In this document: positions 8,425-16,538 of the stretch, piece after piece
Numbering within the stretch: the first letter of the stretch is position 1
How the letters are laid out: the number at the start of each line of letters is the position of its first letter
Source: JARIHC01 sp035546975
GTDB taxonomy: Bacteria; Patescibacteriota; Saccharimonadia; Saccharimonadales; UBA4665
DNA: 64,000 bases
Reading direction: 5' to 3'
Assembly: GCA_035546975.1 (NCBI GenBank)
Contig: DASZVS010000009.1
Span: forward strand, 10,295-74,294
Position numbers and translations under genes: made by a program
Notes under the pieces: model-generated
Seen by the model: only the letters and a program-made list of their open reading frames with translations
The model's database searches: none
Told to the model about the DNA's origin: nothing

Positions 8425-9699
8425 TTAGGTGTCTATGTAATCGCGGCAAAAGCGTTCAAAAACGCCGTTAGTCCAGCCAAATCCTGTCTGGCTTGGATAC
8501 AGCCCTTTAAGCGGTGGTTTTTCAGGGGAGACGACATTATACTTCTCCAGAAAGACATGGTCGCGCTGGAACCAGAGTAAGTTGGTTTTTAGCCACTTCA
8601 TAGCAATACGGCGCGCATCTTCATGGTAACCGTAGCGCTCAAGCCCCTGGATAACCACTAGATGCAAAGGCGCCCAACCGTTCGGATACGCCCACTGCGT
8701 CGGCATACTGCCGAGCACGAATTGGCCAAGCGGTAAAGCATCCGTAGTAGCCAGTCCGCCCTTGTTTTCAAAGCGGCGGAGCGAACGGACCAAAGCCGCA
8801 GCCTGGGTATCATTCACCATACCCGCCCACATCGGAAAGTATGCCGCCAGACTATTGATGCTGCTCCGCTTCTCTTTTACGTAGTTGAAGTCATAGTACA
8901 AGCCCCTTATCCGGTCCCACATGAGCTTATTCATGATAATTTTTCGCTCTTCGGCAGCATTTTCCCACCGCTTAACTTCTTTTTTATCGCCGAGAATTTC
9001 CGCCGCTTTGGCAAAATCTTTTTCGTACTTATACAACAAGGCATTCAGGTCAACCGGCAAGAAATTGAGTGCATGGCGGTCAAAACGCGGCGTCATGTCC
9101 CAGCCGCTCTCTGCTTCGGCGAGGTCATGCAGATAGTTAAAATCGTAGTACCGGCTAAGCCCTTCGTAAACCCGCCGCTCGTTGGGTTTTTTCTCGCCCA
9201 TCCATACGATTTCATATTCTTTCTGGGCAACGGCAATAGTCTTTTTAAGCCAATTTTTATCCATTTTGTACGTTTCGTACACATCGAAGATGAATGAGGT
9301 CAAAAAAGGTGGCTGCGAACGGCCGGTTAAGTAGGTACGCGATGCGTTCGGGATGACCTTAAAACGCTTGAAGAGATGCAGCAAATCTTCCAGAATGCCC
9401 GTTACCAACTCTTCGTGATCCGGGTCTAGCATGCCCTGGACCATAAAATAACTATCCCAATAATAAAGTTCGTTATAGTCGAACCCTGTCTTTTCGCGGT
9501 ACGAAGGCACCAGATACGGTTTAGGCAATCCTAAAAGGCTTTCATCATCTTGCGGATGGAAGCGCAAGATCTTTTGCCAGTAATCGCTGACGTAACCGCG
9601 CGCCGCTACAACATCATCGGCGTGCAAATCATTCTCCTGCTTCGCAGAGAAGGAGAGCTTTTTTGCCACAAACTTGGTTGCCTTGCTTAGTTTAGACAT
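8425..9699 (-). CDS. Trehalase-like glycoside hydrolase (GH37 family)
   Basis: Predicted to hydrolyse trehalose to two glucose. 424 residues, an (alpha/alpha)6 barrel. The two GH37 signatures are recognisable: YNELYYWDSYF (about residues 77-87) and QWAYPNGWAP (about 337-346). No signal peptide is visible, so it is probably cytoplasmic, unlike the periplasmic TreA. The N-terminal 30 residues are basic. It is a single-gene unit with a good promoter. GH15- or GH63-type enzymes share the fold, but the paired signatures favour GH37. Trehalose could come from an actinobacterial host; that is an inference. Confidence 0.85.
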   Translation of the reverse strand: MSKLSKATKFVAKKLSFSAKQENDLHADDVVAARGYVSDYWQKILRFHPQDDESLLGLPKPYLVPSYREKTGFDYNELYYWDSYFMVQGMLDPDHEELVTGILEDLLHLFKRFKVIPNASRTYLTGRSQPPFLTSFIFDVYETYKMDKNWLKKTIAVAQKEYEIVWMGEKKPNERRVYEGLSRYYDFNYLHDLAEAESGWDMTPRFDRHALNFLPVDLNALLYKYEKDFAKAAEILGDKKEVKRWENAAEERKIIMNKLMWDRIRGLYYDFNYVKEKRSSINSLAAYFPMWAGMVNDTQAAALVRSLRRFENKGGLATTDALPLGQFVLGSMPTQWAYPNGWAPLHLVVIQGLERYGYHEDARRIAMKWLKTNLLWFQRDHVFLEKYNVVSPEKPPLKGLYPSQTGFGWTNGVFERFCRDYIDT

Positions 9700-9708
9700 C
9701 GTCCTCCC

Positions 9709-9737
9709 AGACTAACCTTCACCCGTGCAGGGGTCAA
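9709..9737 (-). promoter_or_regulatory. Trehalase promoter
   Basis: -35 TTGACC (9732-9737), 17-base spacer, -10 TAGTCT (9709-9714). Between the -10 box and the ATG lie only nine bases, which also contain GGGAGGA, so either a leaderless or an extremely short leader is implied. Confidence 0.55.
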
Positions 9738-9836
9738 GAAGAAAAATTACGAAAAAATTATGAACACGTTTTCTTGCTTTCCGGCCAGTGATGGCTTAGA
9801 GTGAAAATAAGCATAAACAAAATAAAAAGGATCACT

Positions 9837-10172
9837 ATGCCCTCAATACATAAAAACCAAGACGGAATGAGCCCGCTTGAGATCATTCTTATAATAGTTA
9901 TTGTTGCAATTATCGCTGGTGTCGGCTGGTATGTTTACCATACAACCAAGAATAGCAATGATACCCTTGACCAAGCTACGAGCACGAGCCAAAACGCCGG
10001 GCCGCATTTCGCCAAACCGAATGAAAGTAAGGCTAAAAAGTCTTCGAGTTCTTCATCTTCTTCTGGCTCCAATACATCATCCAGCTCAAGTAATTCCGGC
10101 TCGTCTTCTTCATCGGGTTCAAGCGCTTCAAGCCCTACGAACAGCAACACGAGCAGTACGAAGACACAATAA
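9837..10172 (+). CDS. Type IV pilin-like protein with Ser-rich tail
   Basis: 111 residues. The N-terminus has a class III (prepilin) signal: a short basic leader ending in Gly, then Met at +1 and Glu at +5 (G|MSPLE), followed by a hydrophobic helix IILIIVIVAIIAGVGWYVY. The remaining two thirds is low-complexity Ser, Asn and Gly without a globular head, so it may be a minor pilin or pseudopilin rather than a main subunit. I chose the ATG at 9837 because AAGGA lies five bases upstream; a GTG at 9801 is in frame. A hairpin terminator follows. No other pilus gene is adjacent. Confidence 0.7.
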   Translation: MPSIHKNQDGMSPLEIILIIVIVAIIAGVGWYVYHTTKNSNDTLDQATSTSQNAGPHFAKPNESKAKKSSSSSSSSGSNTSSSSSNSGSSSSSGSSASSPTNSNTSSTKTQ

Positions 10173-10223
10173 GTGTCCGCAGCCATGCATTTATTGCATG
10201 AGGCAGTATTTTCCTGCATAGCA

Positions 10224-10249
10224 AAAGCTCCCTATTGCTAGGGAGCTTT
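10224..10249. terminator. Bidirectional intrinsic terminator
   Basis: Stem AAAGCTCCCTA / TAGGGAGCTTT (11 bp) with a TTGC loop, between two convergent genes. The minus-strand read-through carries TTTT after the stem, the plus strand TTTG. Confidence 0.7.
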
Positions 10250-10274
10250 GCAATATTAAGCCAGTACGGCTTAA

Positions 10275-10541
10275 TTAGTAGCGCGGACGTTCTTCGCGCG
10301 GGCGGGCTTCGTTGACCACGATTGGGCGGCCGTCGAGCTCTTTGCCGTTGAGGTCTTCAACAGCTTTCTTGGCTTCCTCTTCGGAAGACATTTCGACAAA
10401 ACCGAAGCCTTTGCTACGGTTGGTTTCCCGGTCAACGATAACGTTGGCCGAAACAACAGTGCCGGCAGAGCTGAAAAACTCTTTAAGGCTGTCGTCTGTG
10501 GTTGCCCATGCGAGCGAACCGACAAATAGTTTGGTTGCCAT
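10275..10541 (-). CDS. RRM-domain RNA-binding protein
   Basis: Single RNA recognition motif protein of 88 residues, like the glycine-rich RNA-binding proteins of cyanobacteria and other bacteria. RNP2 is LFVGSL (residues 5-10) and RNP1 is KGFGFVEM (about 44-51). The tail EARPREERPRY is short and basic instead of Gly-rich. AGGAG lies six bases before the ATG. The predicted promoter lies about 120 bases upstream, giving a long leader, as in many cold-responsive RNA-binding protein genes; this regulation is an inference. Confidence 0.93.
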   Translation of the reverse strand: MATKLFVGSLAWATTDDSLKEFFSSAGTVVSANVIVDRETNRSKGFGFVEMSSEEEAKKAVEDLNGKELDGRPIVVNEARPREERPRY

Positions 10542-10666
10542 TTATTACTCTCCTAATGTCCGAGGTAACTGTGGCGAACCAAGTTAGCTGCTCCTCATAA
10601 CACGTACTTATTGATAGATCCTAGAACTGAACGAAACCGTTACTTAGCAGCTTTTCTAGCGGAAGT

Positions 10667-10696
10667 AGTGTAACAGATAGGCGCCCCAAGAAGCAA
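10667..10696 (-). promoter_or_regulatory. Predicted promoter of the RRM gene
   Basis: -35 TTGCTT (10691-10696), 18-base spacer, -10 TACACT (10667-10672). Transcription from about 10660 would give a leader of roughly 118 bases before the RRM gene. Confidence 0.4.
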
Positions 10697-10776
10697 GAAA
10701 ATTCTCTTTTGCTTCATTAAATATGATGGTACAGTATAGGCATTAACAATTTGAAAAACAGAAAGGGGGTAATCCA

Positions 10777-10839
10777 TTGAAAAGTCCTAGATCTAACGGG
10801 CAGGCAATGAATGCGAACGCGCGGGAGGTACGCGCCTAG
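10777..10839 (+). CDS. Possible 20-residue leader peptide
   Basis: TTG-started frame of 20 codons ending in TAG at 10837-10839, preceded by a strong AGGGGG ribosome-binding site seven bases upstream. The peptide is basic with two Asn-Ala pairs and has no run of a single regulatory amino acid. It lies within the predicted stem-loop of the structured RNA, so it may be a leader peptide or simply part of an untranslated RNA. Confidence 0.3.
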   Translation: MKSPRSNGQAMNANAREVRA

Positions 10840-10890
10840 CCCCTTCTCTTTTCTAGACCATTCGCCTGCCTACGTAGGCCGAATACCTTA

Positions 10891-10919
10891 AACCGCCCCC
10901 GTAATAGAGGGCGGTTTTT
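10891..10919 (+). terminator. Intrinsic terminator of the 10741 transcript
   Basis: Stem AACCGCCC / GGGCGGTT with a ten-base loop, followed by TTTTTC. Confidence 0.75.
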
Positions 10920-10937
10920 CGCGTTTATTACTATTAC

Positions 10938-11495
10938 TTAGGCCAGCACAAGAGGTGGCATTGAAATAACGGGGTTGTCGAAGGCGTCAATGCGCGGCAG
11001 CACTTCGTCTGTCGGGTAAATATCTACCATGGTGTTCTTATCTACCCTGCAGCGAGCTTCTTCGTCGACACTGTAGGCATACACTATGCCGGGCTCAAAC
11101 TGATACGCTTCACTTATCCCCATACTTCCTGCTATAAATACTTGCCGCATACCGTCCGCAGCACTGAGGCGGCCTTGGGAGATCTCTTCCTCGGTTTTCC
11201 AACCCTCCGGCCGAATGCCTTCGCTGAGCGGCGCAACATATCGAGCCATACGGAGAGCTCCATGTATTGAGCTTATACCGAATACAAAGCCTTCTGGCGG
11301 CTTTACGAAGTCCATATGCTTCAGGAGCGACCTTTCAAGCCATTTTTGCGTCACCAGGCCTTCGCTGCTGTTATCGGTACGAGCGCACACCAAAGAAGTG
11401 CCGATGAAATTCGCCATGTCCAACTGTTCCAAGCTGCCAGCGATTCTTTCGGCTACCTCAGGTTTAAGCCGGTCAAGATTATTACCTATTGTCAT
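10938..11495 (-). CDS. Hypothetical protein (185 aa)
   Basis: Not recognised. A soluble 185-residue protein with no signal peptide, membrane helix or clear motif. The N-terminal 30 residues look helical; the middle has a Gly-Ile-Ser-Ser-Ile-His-Gly segment and the C-terminus is Pro/Val-rich. It stands alone between two oppositely oriented units. A weak -10 (TTTAAT) ends six bases before the ATG, in line with the leaderless pattern. Confidence 0.65.
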   Translation of the reverse strand: MTIGNNLDRLKPEVAERIAGSLEQLDMANFIGTSLVCARTDNSSEGLVTQKWLERSLLKHMDFVKPPEGFVFGISSIHGALRMARYVAPLSEGIRPEGWKTEEEISQGRLSAADGMRQVFIAGSMGISEAYQFEPGIVYAYSVDEEARCRVDKNTMVDIYPTDEVLPRIDAFDNPVISMPPLVLA

Positions 11496-11651
11496 AAGTT
11501 TATTAAACCCAACAGTAATTAATACTATAGAAGGACGTGAAATGCAAGTATAAATCTCTCTAACTTCTTGCTATTGCACCATCATTAATACTTAAATTGT
11601 TGCTTTAGCGGGTAAAGGGCGCGATAATGAAAGTAAGGATCTATCGAAGTT

Positions 11652-12545
11652 ATGACCACCTCGCTTACCGCCCAACAGCAACGTATTAAGAAAGAGCTTG
11701 CAGCAGCGGGCATGACTACGTATGGCCAGTTTAAAATGTCCAGCCGGCATCTGCCGAAAATTCTCGAAGAAGACGAACATATTGGGGGTGTAGTCTATGG
11801 GCACTGCGGCATCGGTCTTGCCATGCTGGTAGCCACTACTAAACGCGTGGTCTATTTAGAACGGCGGCCGCTTTTCACGTCTATGGACGACATCGCATAC
11901 GACGTTATTGCGGGGGTCCAATTTATCGATGCGGGCGTCTTTCCCGCCCTGAATCTCCATACTCGGATGGGGGATTACCGCCTTACGTACGTTAACCCGC
12001 GTTGTGCCGGAACTTTTGCCCGGTACATAGAGGACCGCCTCGAACACAAGCCTTTGCCCACTTTCGAGGAACCATCAGAAATACCACCTGAATCCCATAA
12101 TCCAATGACCCCGGCTGCGCGAAAGTTTTTGAATAGCCGCGAAGTGGCTGTGCTGTCTACGACAGACCGCACAGGGAATGTAGAAGGAGCGACTATTTAC
12201 TACATCCTAGGGACGGACGATAAAATTTATATCCTGACTAAAAGTGATACCGCGAAAGCCCACAATATGCTGGCAAACCACCAAGTGGCGCTTACCGTTT
12301 TTGATGCCGATGAAGCCAAAACCGCCCAAATCGGCGGCTATGCCGAGATCGAGGCCGATATAGAAACGAAACGGAATATTTTTGAGCGTTTGGTACGGCC
12401 GCGTAACTATGATGGCGACGTATCAATGCCGCCATTGACGCAGTTAGACACCGGCGGCTTCATAGCCTTTCGCATCACGCCAACTTTCTTAAAATATACC
12501 GACTACAAACATAGCAACAGAATCACCCCTTCGCATTCAGCTTAA
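11652..12545 (+). CDS. Fusion of bacterial PH-like domain and FMN-binding split barrel
   Basis: 297 residues with two recognisable parts. Residues 1-125 resemble bacterial PH/YokE-like domains: VVYGHCGIGLAMLVATTKRV, then VVYLERRPLF, then DDIAYDVIAGVQF. Residues 150-285 look like a pyridoxamine 5-phosphate oxidase-type flavin split barrel: ARKFLNSREVAVLSTTDRTG, IYYILGTDDKIYILTKSDTAK and HNMLANHQVALTVFD. Such barrels bind FMN, F420 or haem; the cofactor here is unknown. The PH-like half may bring the enzyme to a membrane or partner. Convergent with the ExoD-like gene, with a four-base overlap. Confidence 0.75.
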   Translation: MTTSLTAQQQRIKKELAAAGMTTYGQFKMSSRHLPKILEEDEHIGGVVYGHCGIGLAMLVATTKRVVYLERRPLFTSMDDIAYDVIAGVQFIDAGVFPALNLHTRMGDYRLTYVNPRCAGTFARYIEDRLEHKPLPTFEEPSEIPPESHNPMTPAARKFLNSREVAVLSTTDRTGNVEGATIYYILGTDDKIYILTKSDTAKAHNMLANHQVALTVFDADEAKTAQIGGYAEIEADIETKRNIFERLVRPRNYDGDVSMPPLTQLDTGGFIAFRITPTFLKYTDYKHSNRITPSHSA

Positions 12546-13159
12546 CCAGAGAAAAAGTGGTGGTACGACTCGAAAATAGCTGTGCCAAGCGCAAAAGTAA
12601 GCGCAATGCCGGCAACGCCAGCCACCAGACCGACAAAAAACAGGATTAAATCCTCAAGAATAATTGACAGGCCGATAATTACTACCGCCAGGGATGGAAG
12701 CGTATCAAGACCGGAGAACGGCGGCGCCAACAACGCGCCAAGCGTGAAAACAAGAATCACAAAACCGAGAAGCTGCGGGGCAAAGGGCAAGGTAAAAAAC
12801 TTCTTGCCGCGGGGGCTTGAATGCCGCTCAAACCATCGGATCCACTTCATAATCGTCGGGATAACTTTGCCGGTGAACGTTTTGCCGAGCGGCATATGCT
12901 TCCACTTCTTAGGCAGCCACGGTGATTGCCGGCCCGCCATCATCTCAAGGCACAATAAAATGACAATAAGCTCGAAAATATGGGTGATGCCCCCCGTGGG
13001 CAAAGGCGTGGCAGGCAAAATCATCAGCAGCAAAAAAGTGATGGCAAAGCTTCTGTCTTCAAAAACTTCCTCCAAGCTGGCAAGAGTTTTCGGCTGCTTG
13101 CCCTTAAGCCACCCCTCTAGCTGATCACTGAAAGGTTTAGGCTGTTTTTCAGCTGTCAT
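12542..13159 (-). CDS. ExoD-family integral membrane protein
   Basis: 205 residues with about four to five membrane helices. It matches the exopolysaccharide synthesis ExoD family: after a cytoplasmic N-terminus, FLLLMILPATPLPTGGITHI and the conserved EMMAGRQSPWLPK stretch, then two long helices near the C-terminus. The biochemical role of ExoD proteins is not settled; in rhizobia the gene affects exopolysaccharide and alkaline tolerance. A TATCAT box ends six bases before the ATG. Single-gene unit. Confidence 0.85.
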   Translation of the reverse strand: MTAEKQPKPFSDQLEGWLKGKQPKTLASLEEVFEDRSFAITFLLLMILPATPLPTGGITHIFELIVILLCLEMMAGRQSPWLPKKWKHMPLGKTFTGKVIPTIMKWIRWFERHSSPRGKKFFTLPFAPQLLGFVILVFTLGALLAPPFSGLDTLPSLAVVIIGLSIILEDLILFFVGLVAGVAGIALTFALGTAIFESYHHFFSG

Positions 13160-13189
13160 GCCCGTATGATACCAGACGCGGCTAAGGCT

Positions 13190-13858
13190 TTACTGTGCGC
13201 TTACTAACTGTACCTCGAAAACAAGTACCGCATTGGGCGGAATTGTTCCCTGGCCTTGCGAGCCATAACCTACGGCCGGCGGGACGATGACGAGCCGCTT
13301 GCCACCCACTTTCATGCCATACACGCCCTCTTCTAGGCCGGGAATTACCTGATGCGCCCCAAGCGTGAAGGAAAAAGGTTGCGGCTGGCCGCCGCTACTG
13401 ACCGGCGATTGGTCGACTAAGGCGCCATTTGTCAGCCATACTTTGTAATAAATATTAGCTTTTTGGCCAACTGCCAGCTGGGCGCCGGTTCCCTGCTGAA
13501 TATCACCGAAAAGGGCGTTTTGGCTGCTCTGGTATTTATCGTACTGCGAAAAAGTGGATGGATTGACGTCACTTCCGGACGAACTATTGCTAGAGCTTTG
13601 CGATTGGTTATTATCGCCACCCCCACCATTCAGTTGCCCCAGGCTGGAGGCTTGCCCGCTAACGCTGAGTCCGCCCGCGCCTGAAGGCGAACTGTCCTGG
13701 TTCAAGGAAATTGTGTGGTTGCCAACGGTTTCTTTGGTGTCTGAAAGCTGCGCTTTATGATGGCTGCTGTGCAATACAAGAAACACAGTAGCCGCCGCAA
13801 CAACCACAATAAGCACTGTTGCTCCGCCAATAATTATTTTTTTGTTTATTCTGCCCAT
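13190..13858 (-). CDS. Membrane-anchored FKBP-type peptidyl-prolyl isomerase
   Basis: 222 residues. An N-terminal membrane helix (about 9-28) with a short positive cytoplasmic start, a Ser/Gly/Asn-rich linker, then an FKBP domain from about residue 115. FKBP features seen: LGAHQVIPGLEEGVYGMKVG, RLVIVPPAVGYGSQG and IPPNAVLVFEVQL. It would help fold secreted proteins outside the membrane. Many secreted, repeat-rich proteins are encoded nearby. The start and the ExoD-like gene downstream are separated by about 30 bases. Confidence 0.92.
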   Translation of the reverse strand: MGRINKKIIIGGATVLIVVVAAATVFLVLHSSHHKAQLSDTKETVGNHTISLNQDSSPSGAGGLSVSGQASSLGQLNGGGGDNNQSQSSSNSSSGSDVNPSTFSQYDKYQSSQNALFGDIQQGTGAQLAVGQKANIYYKVWLTNGALVDQSPVSSGGQPQPFSFTLGAHQVIPGLEEGVYGMKVGGKRLVIVPPAVGYGSQGQGTIPPNAVLVFEVQLVSAQ

Positions 13859-13937
13859 CCTATCTATGGTATCAGACGCCAGATATTACGGCACCCTCTC
13901 CTCGAGTGACTACGACTAACGGGCGCAGACCACTAAA

Positions 13938-14780
13938 CTACGATTCGGATTCGTCTCCTGCATCAAGCATCTCTTCAGCTTGTGCATCAAAATGATCGAG
14001 GCAATACATACTGTGAATGTCTCTTCTGATCTTTCCGGCTATTTTCCCGCCCGCCGTACTAATCTTCTTTTCTCGAGCCGCAAAAGTCCGAACGTATGTT
14101 TTGAAGATATCTCTCATTGCCCACATACCCACTCCTACAGATGCTCCCGCTGCCATATCGCTGGCTATATTGACTCCGGCTATGCCTACTACTGCAGCCG
14201 CGCCAGCAAATGATATAAGCCCTGTTCTCGTCATATGCTCTTGTACGCGGCGGGCATTTCCCGCGCGGAGCCACTCCGAATACACATCTCTTACGGTGTC
14301 TGCGGCAGCATCGCTCATTAAATGTGCCATGTAGTTTGTCACTTTTTGGTCGAGCAGCTCAGGTGTAACCGGCATGTCTTTTTCATCGGTAACAAATTCT
14401 GCAAGATCTTCTTCGTCCATACCTAAGAAATTTTGCATGCCATCTTTCAACTGTTCCACGGCCTCAGTACGATTCCGGGTTAGTGCTAAATCGAGCGCAA
14501 TATGATCGCTGCCGGTATCGACATAGAATTGTGTACCAAACTGATTATCAGCTTCAGAAAATACTTCCGGAAATTCTGATGGAGCCAGCAGGCGGACACT
14601 TATCAGTTTGTCGTCCTCTATGGCATACCCCTCCTGCCGCGCGCCCGGTTGTAGCGTAAGAAGGCGATAAGCCTCATCCGCAGATTCTGTCACCTCAAAA
14701 TTGCCCCATTCGAACGGGATGTGATAAGCCACCGGCAGATCGATTTCCGGCGGATCAGGAAATTCAACTCTCTCAGACAT
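13938..14780 (-). CDS. Hypothetical protein with one or two central membrane segments
   Basis: Not recognised. 280 residues: an acidic soluble N-terminal domain (1-185), then two adjacent Gly/Ala-rich hydrophobic segments (about 195-235) that could form a hairpin in the membrane, then a basic stretch and an acidic tail. A TACTAT -10 box (14788-14793) ends seven bases before the ATG, fitting the leaderless pattern. It lies just downstream of the tmRNA gene on the same strand, separated by the tmRNA terminator. Confidence 0.65.
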   Translation of the reverse strand: MSERVEFPDPPEIDLPVAYHIPFEWGNFEVTESADEAYRLLTLQPGARQEGYAIEDDKLISVRLLAPSEFPEVFSEADNQFGTQFYVDTGSDHIALDLALTRNRTEAVEQLKDGMQNFLGMDEEDLAEFVTDEKDMPVTPELLDQKVTNYMAHLMSDAAADTVRDVYSEWLRAGNARRVQEHMTRTGLISFAGAAAVVGIAGVNIASDMAAGASVGVGMWAMRDIFKTYVRTFAAREKKISTAGGKIAGKIRRDIHSMYCLDHFDAQAEEMLDAGDESES

Positions 14781-14836
14781 AAACGCTATAGTAACATATT
14801 ATAGTATATATTACAATTACCTTCCCCTGGCCAAAC

Positions 14837-14866
14837 AAAAAAGCCCTAGACTTTGCGTCTAAGACT
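14837..14866 (-). terminator. Intrinsic terminator of tmRNA
   Basis: On the minus strand, AGTCTTAGAC, loop GCAAA, GTCTAGGGCT (10-bp stem with G-U pairs) followed by TTTTT, four bases after the tmRNA CCA. Confidence 0.8.
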
Positions 14867-14870
14867 CTTG

Positions 14871-15274
14871 TGGTGGAGCTGGTGGGTACTGCCCCCACGT
14901 CCGCCGGTTTATCTTGGTTAGTCTTCTACAGGCGTAGTCTATTTAGCAAATTTCAGAAACCGGCCTCAAAACAGACAAAAAAGCCGATCTCCTAAGTCCA
15001 GGTCTTAGCGCGCTGGGCGGACATTCCAACGCGAGCGTCCAGAAGAATATGAAACGCCTTTTAGCTATCTGGCGTCGCCTCAGGCATTGCAGTCAATAAA
15101 TTAGGCTGCTTGTGCGACAGGCGTTGCAAAGATACTAGCGAGGCTAGCAACCGTTGCGTCACGCATGCCACTGAGTTTTTCAGAAATTGCATCTAAAAAA
15201 TCTGCCTATAACGCTGGCAAGCGACCTGCTGATCTAACCGATAAAGTCCAACGTCGAGCTTAAAATTCAGCCCC
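14871..15274 (-). ncRNA. ssrA: tmRNA (SsrA), about 404 nt
   Basis: The ends form a tRNA-Ala-like acceptor: 5-prime GGGGCUG pairs with 3-prime CAGCUCC, including the G3-U70 alanine identity pair, and A-CCA is encoded. A T-arm-like segment precedes the end. The resume codon GCA follows CGUGAC, and the tag frame reads ATVASLASIFATPVAQAA before TAA, an 18-residue tag ending in Ala-Ala as needed for proteolysis. The tag is longer than the usual ten residues. This explains the 595-base stretch without a protein gene. Confidence 0.93.
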
Positions 15275-15311
15275 TCGTATTGTAGCTGCAGAGTTCTCTG
15301 CAGGACTTACC

Positions 15312-15317
15312 ATTATA
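15312..15317 (-). promoter_or_regulatory. -10 box of the tmRNA promoter
   Basis: TATAAT 38 bases upstream of the mature 5-prime end. The leader between contains the inverted repeat CTGCAGAG-AA-CTCTGCAG, which would be removed by RNase P. No clear -35 box. Confidence 0.55.
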
Positions 15318-15376
15318 GCACTTTTACGTAAGAAATGCTAGTGTTTAGCACTCGTAGGTCTGTTACTATAAGGCAC

Positions 15377-16036
15377 ATGATTGAAGCCGTGATTTTCGAT
15401 ATGGATGGACTGCTGGTAGACAGCGAACCCGTTTGGCGCGAAGTGGAAGTAGAGCTTTTTAATGAATTGGGCGTGCCGCTTAACGAGCAAAATGCGGCCG
15501 AAACCATGGGGCTAAGAGCCGATGAGGTCGTGCAGTACTGGTATCAACGCTACCCCTGGCAAACCCCATCTACTGAAAGCGTAACAGAAAACCTATTGGA
15601 CCGGATGGTCGAAGAGGTAAGTGCCCGGGATATTGCCCTGCCGGGAGTACAGAAGGCATTCGAAGTAGTAGAAGAAGCCGGGTTGCCCGCAGCCATCGCC
15701 TCTTCTTCACCGTCCAGGCTCATATATGCCGCAATTCACCGGCTCGCCATAACCGACAGGCTGCAAGTTATCCAATCGGCCGAGCACGAGCCATACGGCA
15801 AGCCGCATCCGGGCGTATATATCAAAGCCGCCGAGAACCTCGGCGTTCATCCCGAACGATGTCTAGCTTTCGAGGATTCGCCTAACGGCGCATTGTCCGC
15901 TAAGGCGGCAAAGATGAAGTGTATTGCTATACCCGAAGAGATTGCCCGAGGCCACGCGAATTTCTCGATTGCCGACAAAGTTCTAGGATCATTGCTCGAG
16001 TTCGATGCCAGTGTGCTTGAAGAGCTAAGCGCCTAA
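15377..16036 (+). CDS. HAD-family sugar phosphatase, YniC/HxpB-like
   Basis: 219-residue HAD phosphatase of the beta-phosphoglucomutase-like subgroup. Motif I is DMDGLLVDSEP (residues 8-18); motif II ASSSPS; the Lys in GKPHPGVY; motif IV EDSPNG. The cap stretch GLRADEVVQYWYQRYPW closely resembles E. coli YniC (hexitol phosphatase B), which removes phosphate from 2-deoxyglucose-6-phosphate and hexitol phosphates. I chose ATG 15377 because the HAD fold starts there and a TACTAT box ends seven bases before it; an upstream TTG would add 14 unlikely residues. Convergent with the MarR gene (four-base overlap). Confidence 0.88.
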   Translation: MIEAVIFDMDGLLVDSEPVWREVEVELFNELGVPLNEQNAAETMGLRADEVVQYWYQRYPWQTPSTESVTENLLDRMVEEVSARDIALPGVQKAFEVVEEAGLPAAIASSSPSRLIYAAIHRLAITDRLQVIQSAEHEPYGKPHPGVYIKAAENLGVHPERCLAFEDSPNGALSAKAAKMKCIAIPEEIARGHANFSIADKVLGSLLEFDASVLEELSA

Positions 16037-16497
16037 AGACCAAGCTGGTGGTCGCAAGCGCCCAGTTTGCCCGGCCGGCAAACCACCTTGTGTAACTGCT
16101 GCAAGCCGGCAGCCAATTGCATAAGTTGGTCTTCTCCAAGCCCTGCAAATTCTGACCCAAAGTTACGGCGCATGATTGCCGTGGCCGCTTCCGTCATTTG
16201 CATGCCAAGCGGTGTCGGAACCGTAATATGCCGCCGGCGATTCTGTGGGTCTTGCCTTATTTCTAGTAATTTTTTGCCTTTAAGCAGCTTGATCTGGCGG
16301 CTAACGCTCGCTTCTGTCTGGCCAAGCGCATCAGCAATAGCATTTTGTTGAACCCGGGGGTTCCATTCCAAAACCATAAGAATTTTAAATTGGCTGAGGC
16401 CGATACCGAGTTGTTCTTGCAGCACCTGATCAGATTGGCGCCCCATAACGGCAGCCAAATGCTGGATAAGATAACCTAGATTGTTCATCGGGCTCAT
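16033..16497 (-). CDS. MarR-family transcriptional regulator
   Basis: 154-residue winged-helix repressor type. The HTH lies around residues 49-75 (QNAIADALGQTEASVSRQIK) and the wing at 80-95 (IRQDPQNRRRHITVPT), with flanking dimerisation helices. An in-frame ATG four codons later is an alternative start. MarR proteins usually bind palindromes near their own gene; the upstream gap is only about 40 bases. Target and ligand unknown. Confidence 0.93.
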   Translation of the reverse strand: MSPMNNLGYLIQHLAAVMGRQSDQVLQEQLGIGLSQFKILMVLEWNPRVQQNAIADALGQTEASVSRQIKLLKGKKLLEIRQDPQNRRRHITVPTPLGMQMTEAATAIMRRNFGSEFAGLGEDQLMQLAAGLQQLHKVVCRPGKLGACDHQLGL

Positions 16498-16538
16498 ACT
16501 TTAAATGTATGCCCAGATACTTAACGCGTCAAGCTTTA

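Larger units (their letters stand above)
10741..10919 (+). ncRNA. Possible structured RNA with intrinsic terminator
   Basis: The 396-base gap between the RRM gene and the gene ending at 10938 holds a plus-strand segment that looks like an RNA gene. GGCAGGCAATG (10799-10811) can pair with CATTCGCCTGCC (10859-10870), with one bulge; inside it GCGCG and CGCGC enclose a GGAGGTA loop; further out, AAGGGG near 10763 can pair with CCCCTT near 10841. A strong terminator ends the unit. It does not resemble SRP RNA, RNase P RNA or 6S RNA as far as I can tell. A 20-codon reading frame lies within. Confidence 0.4.
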
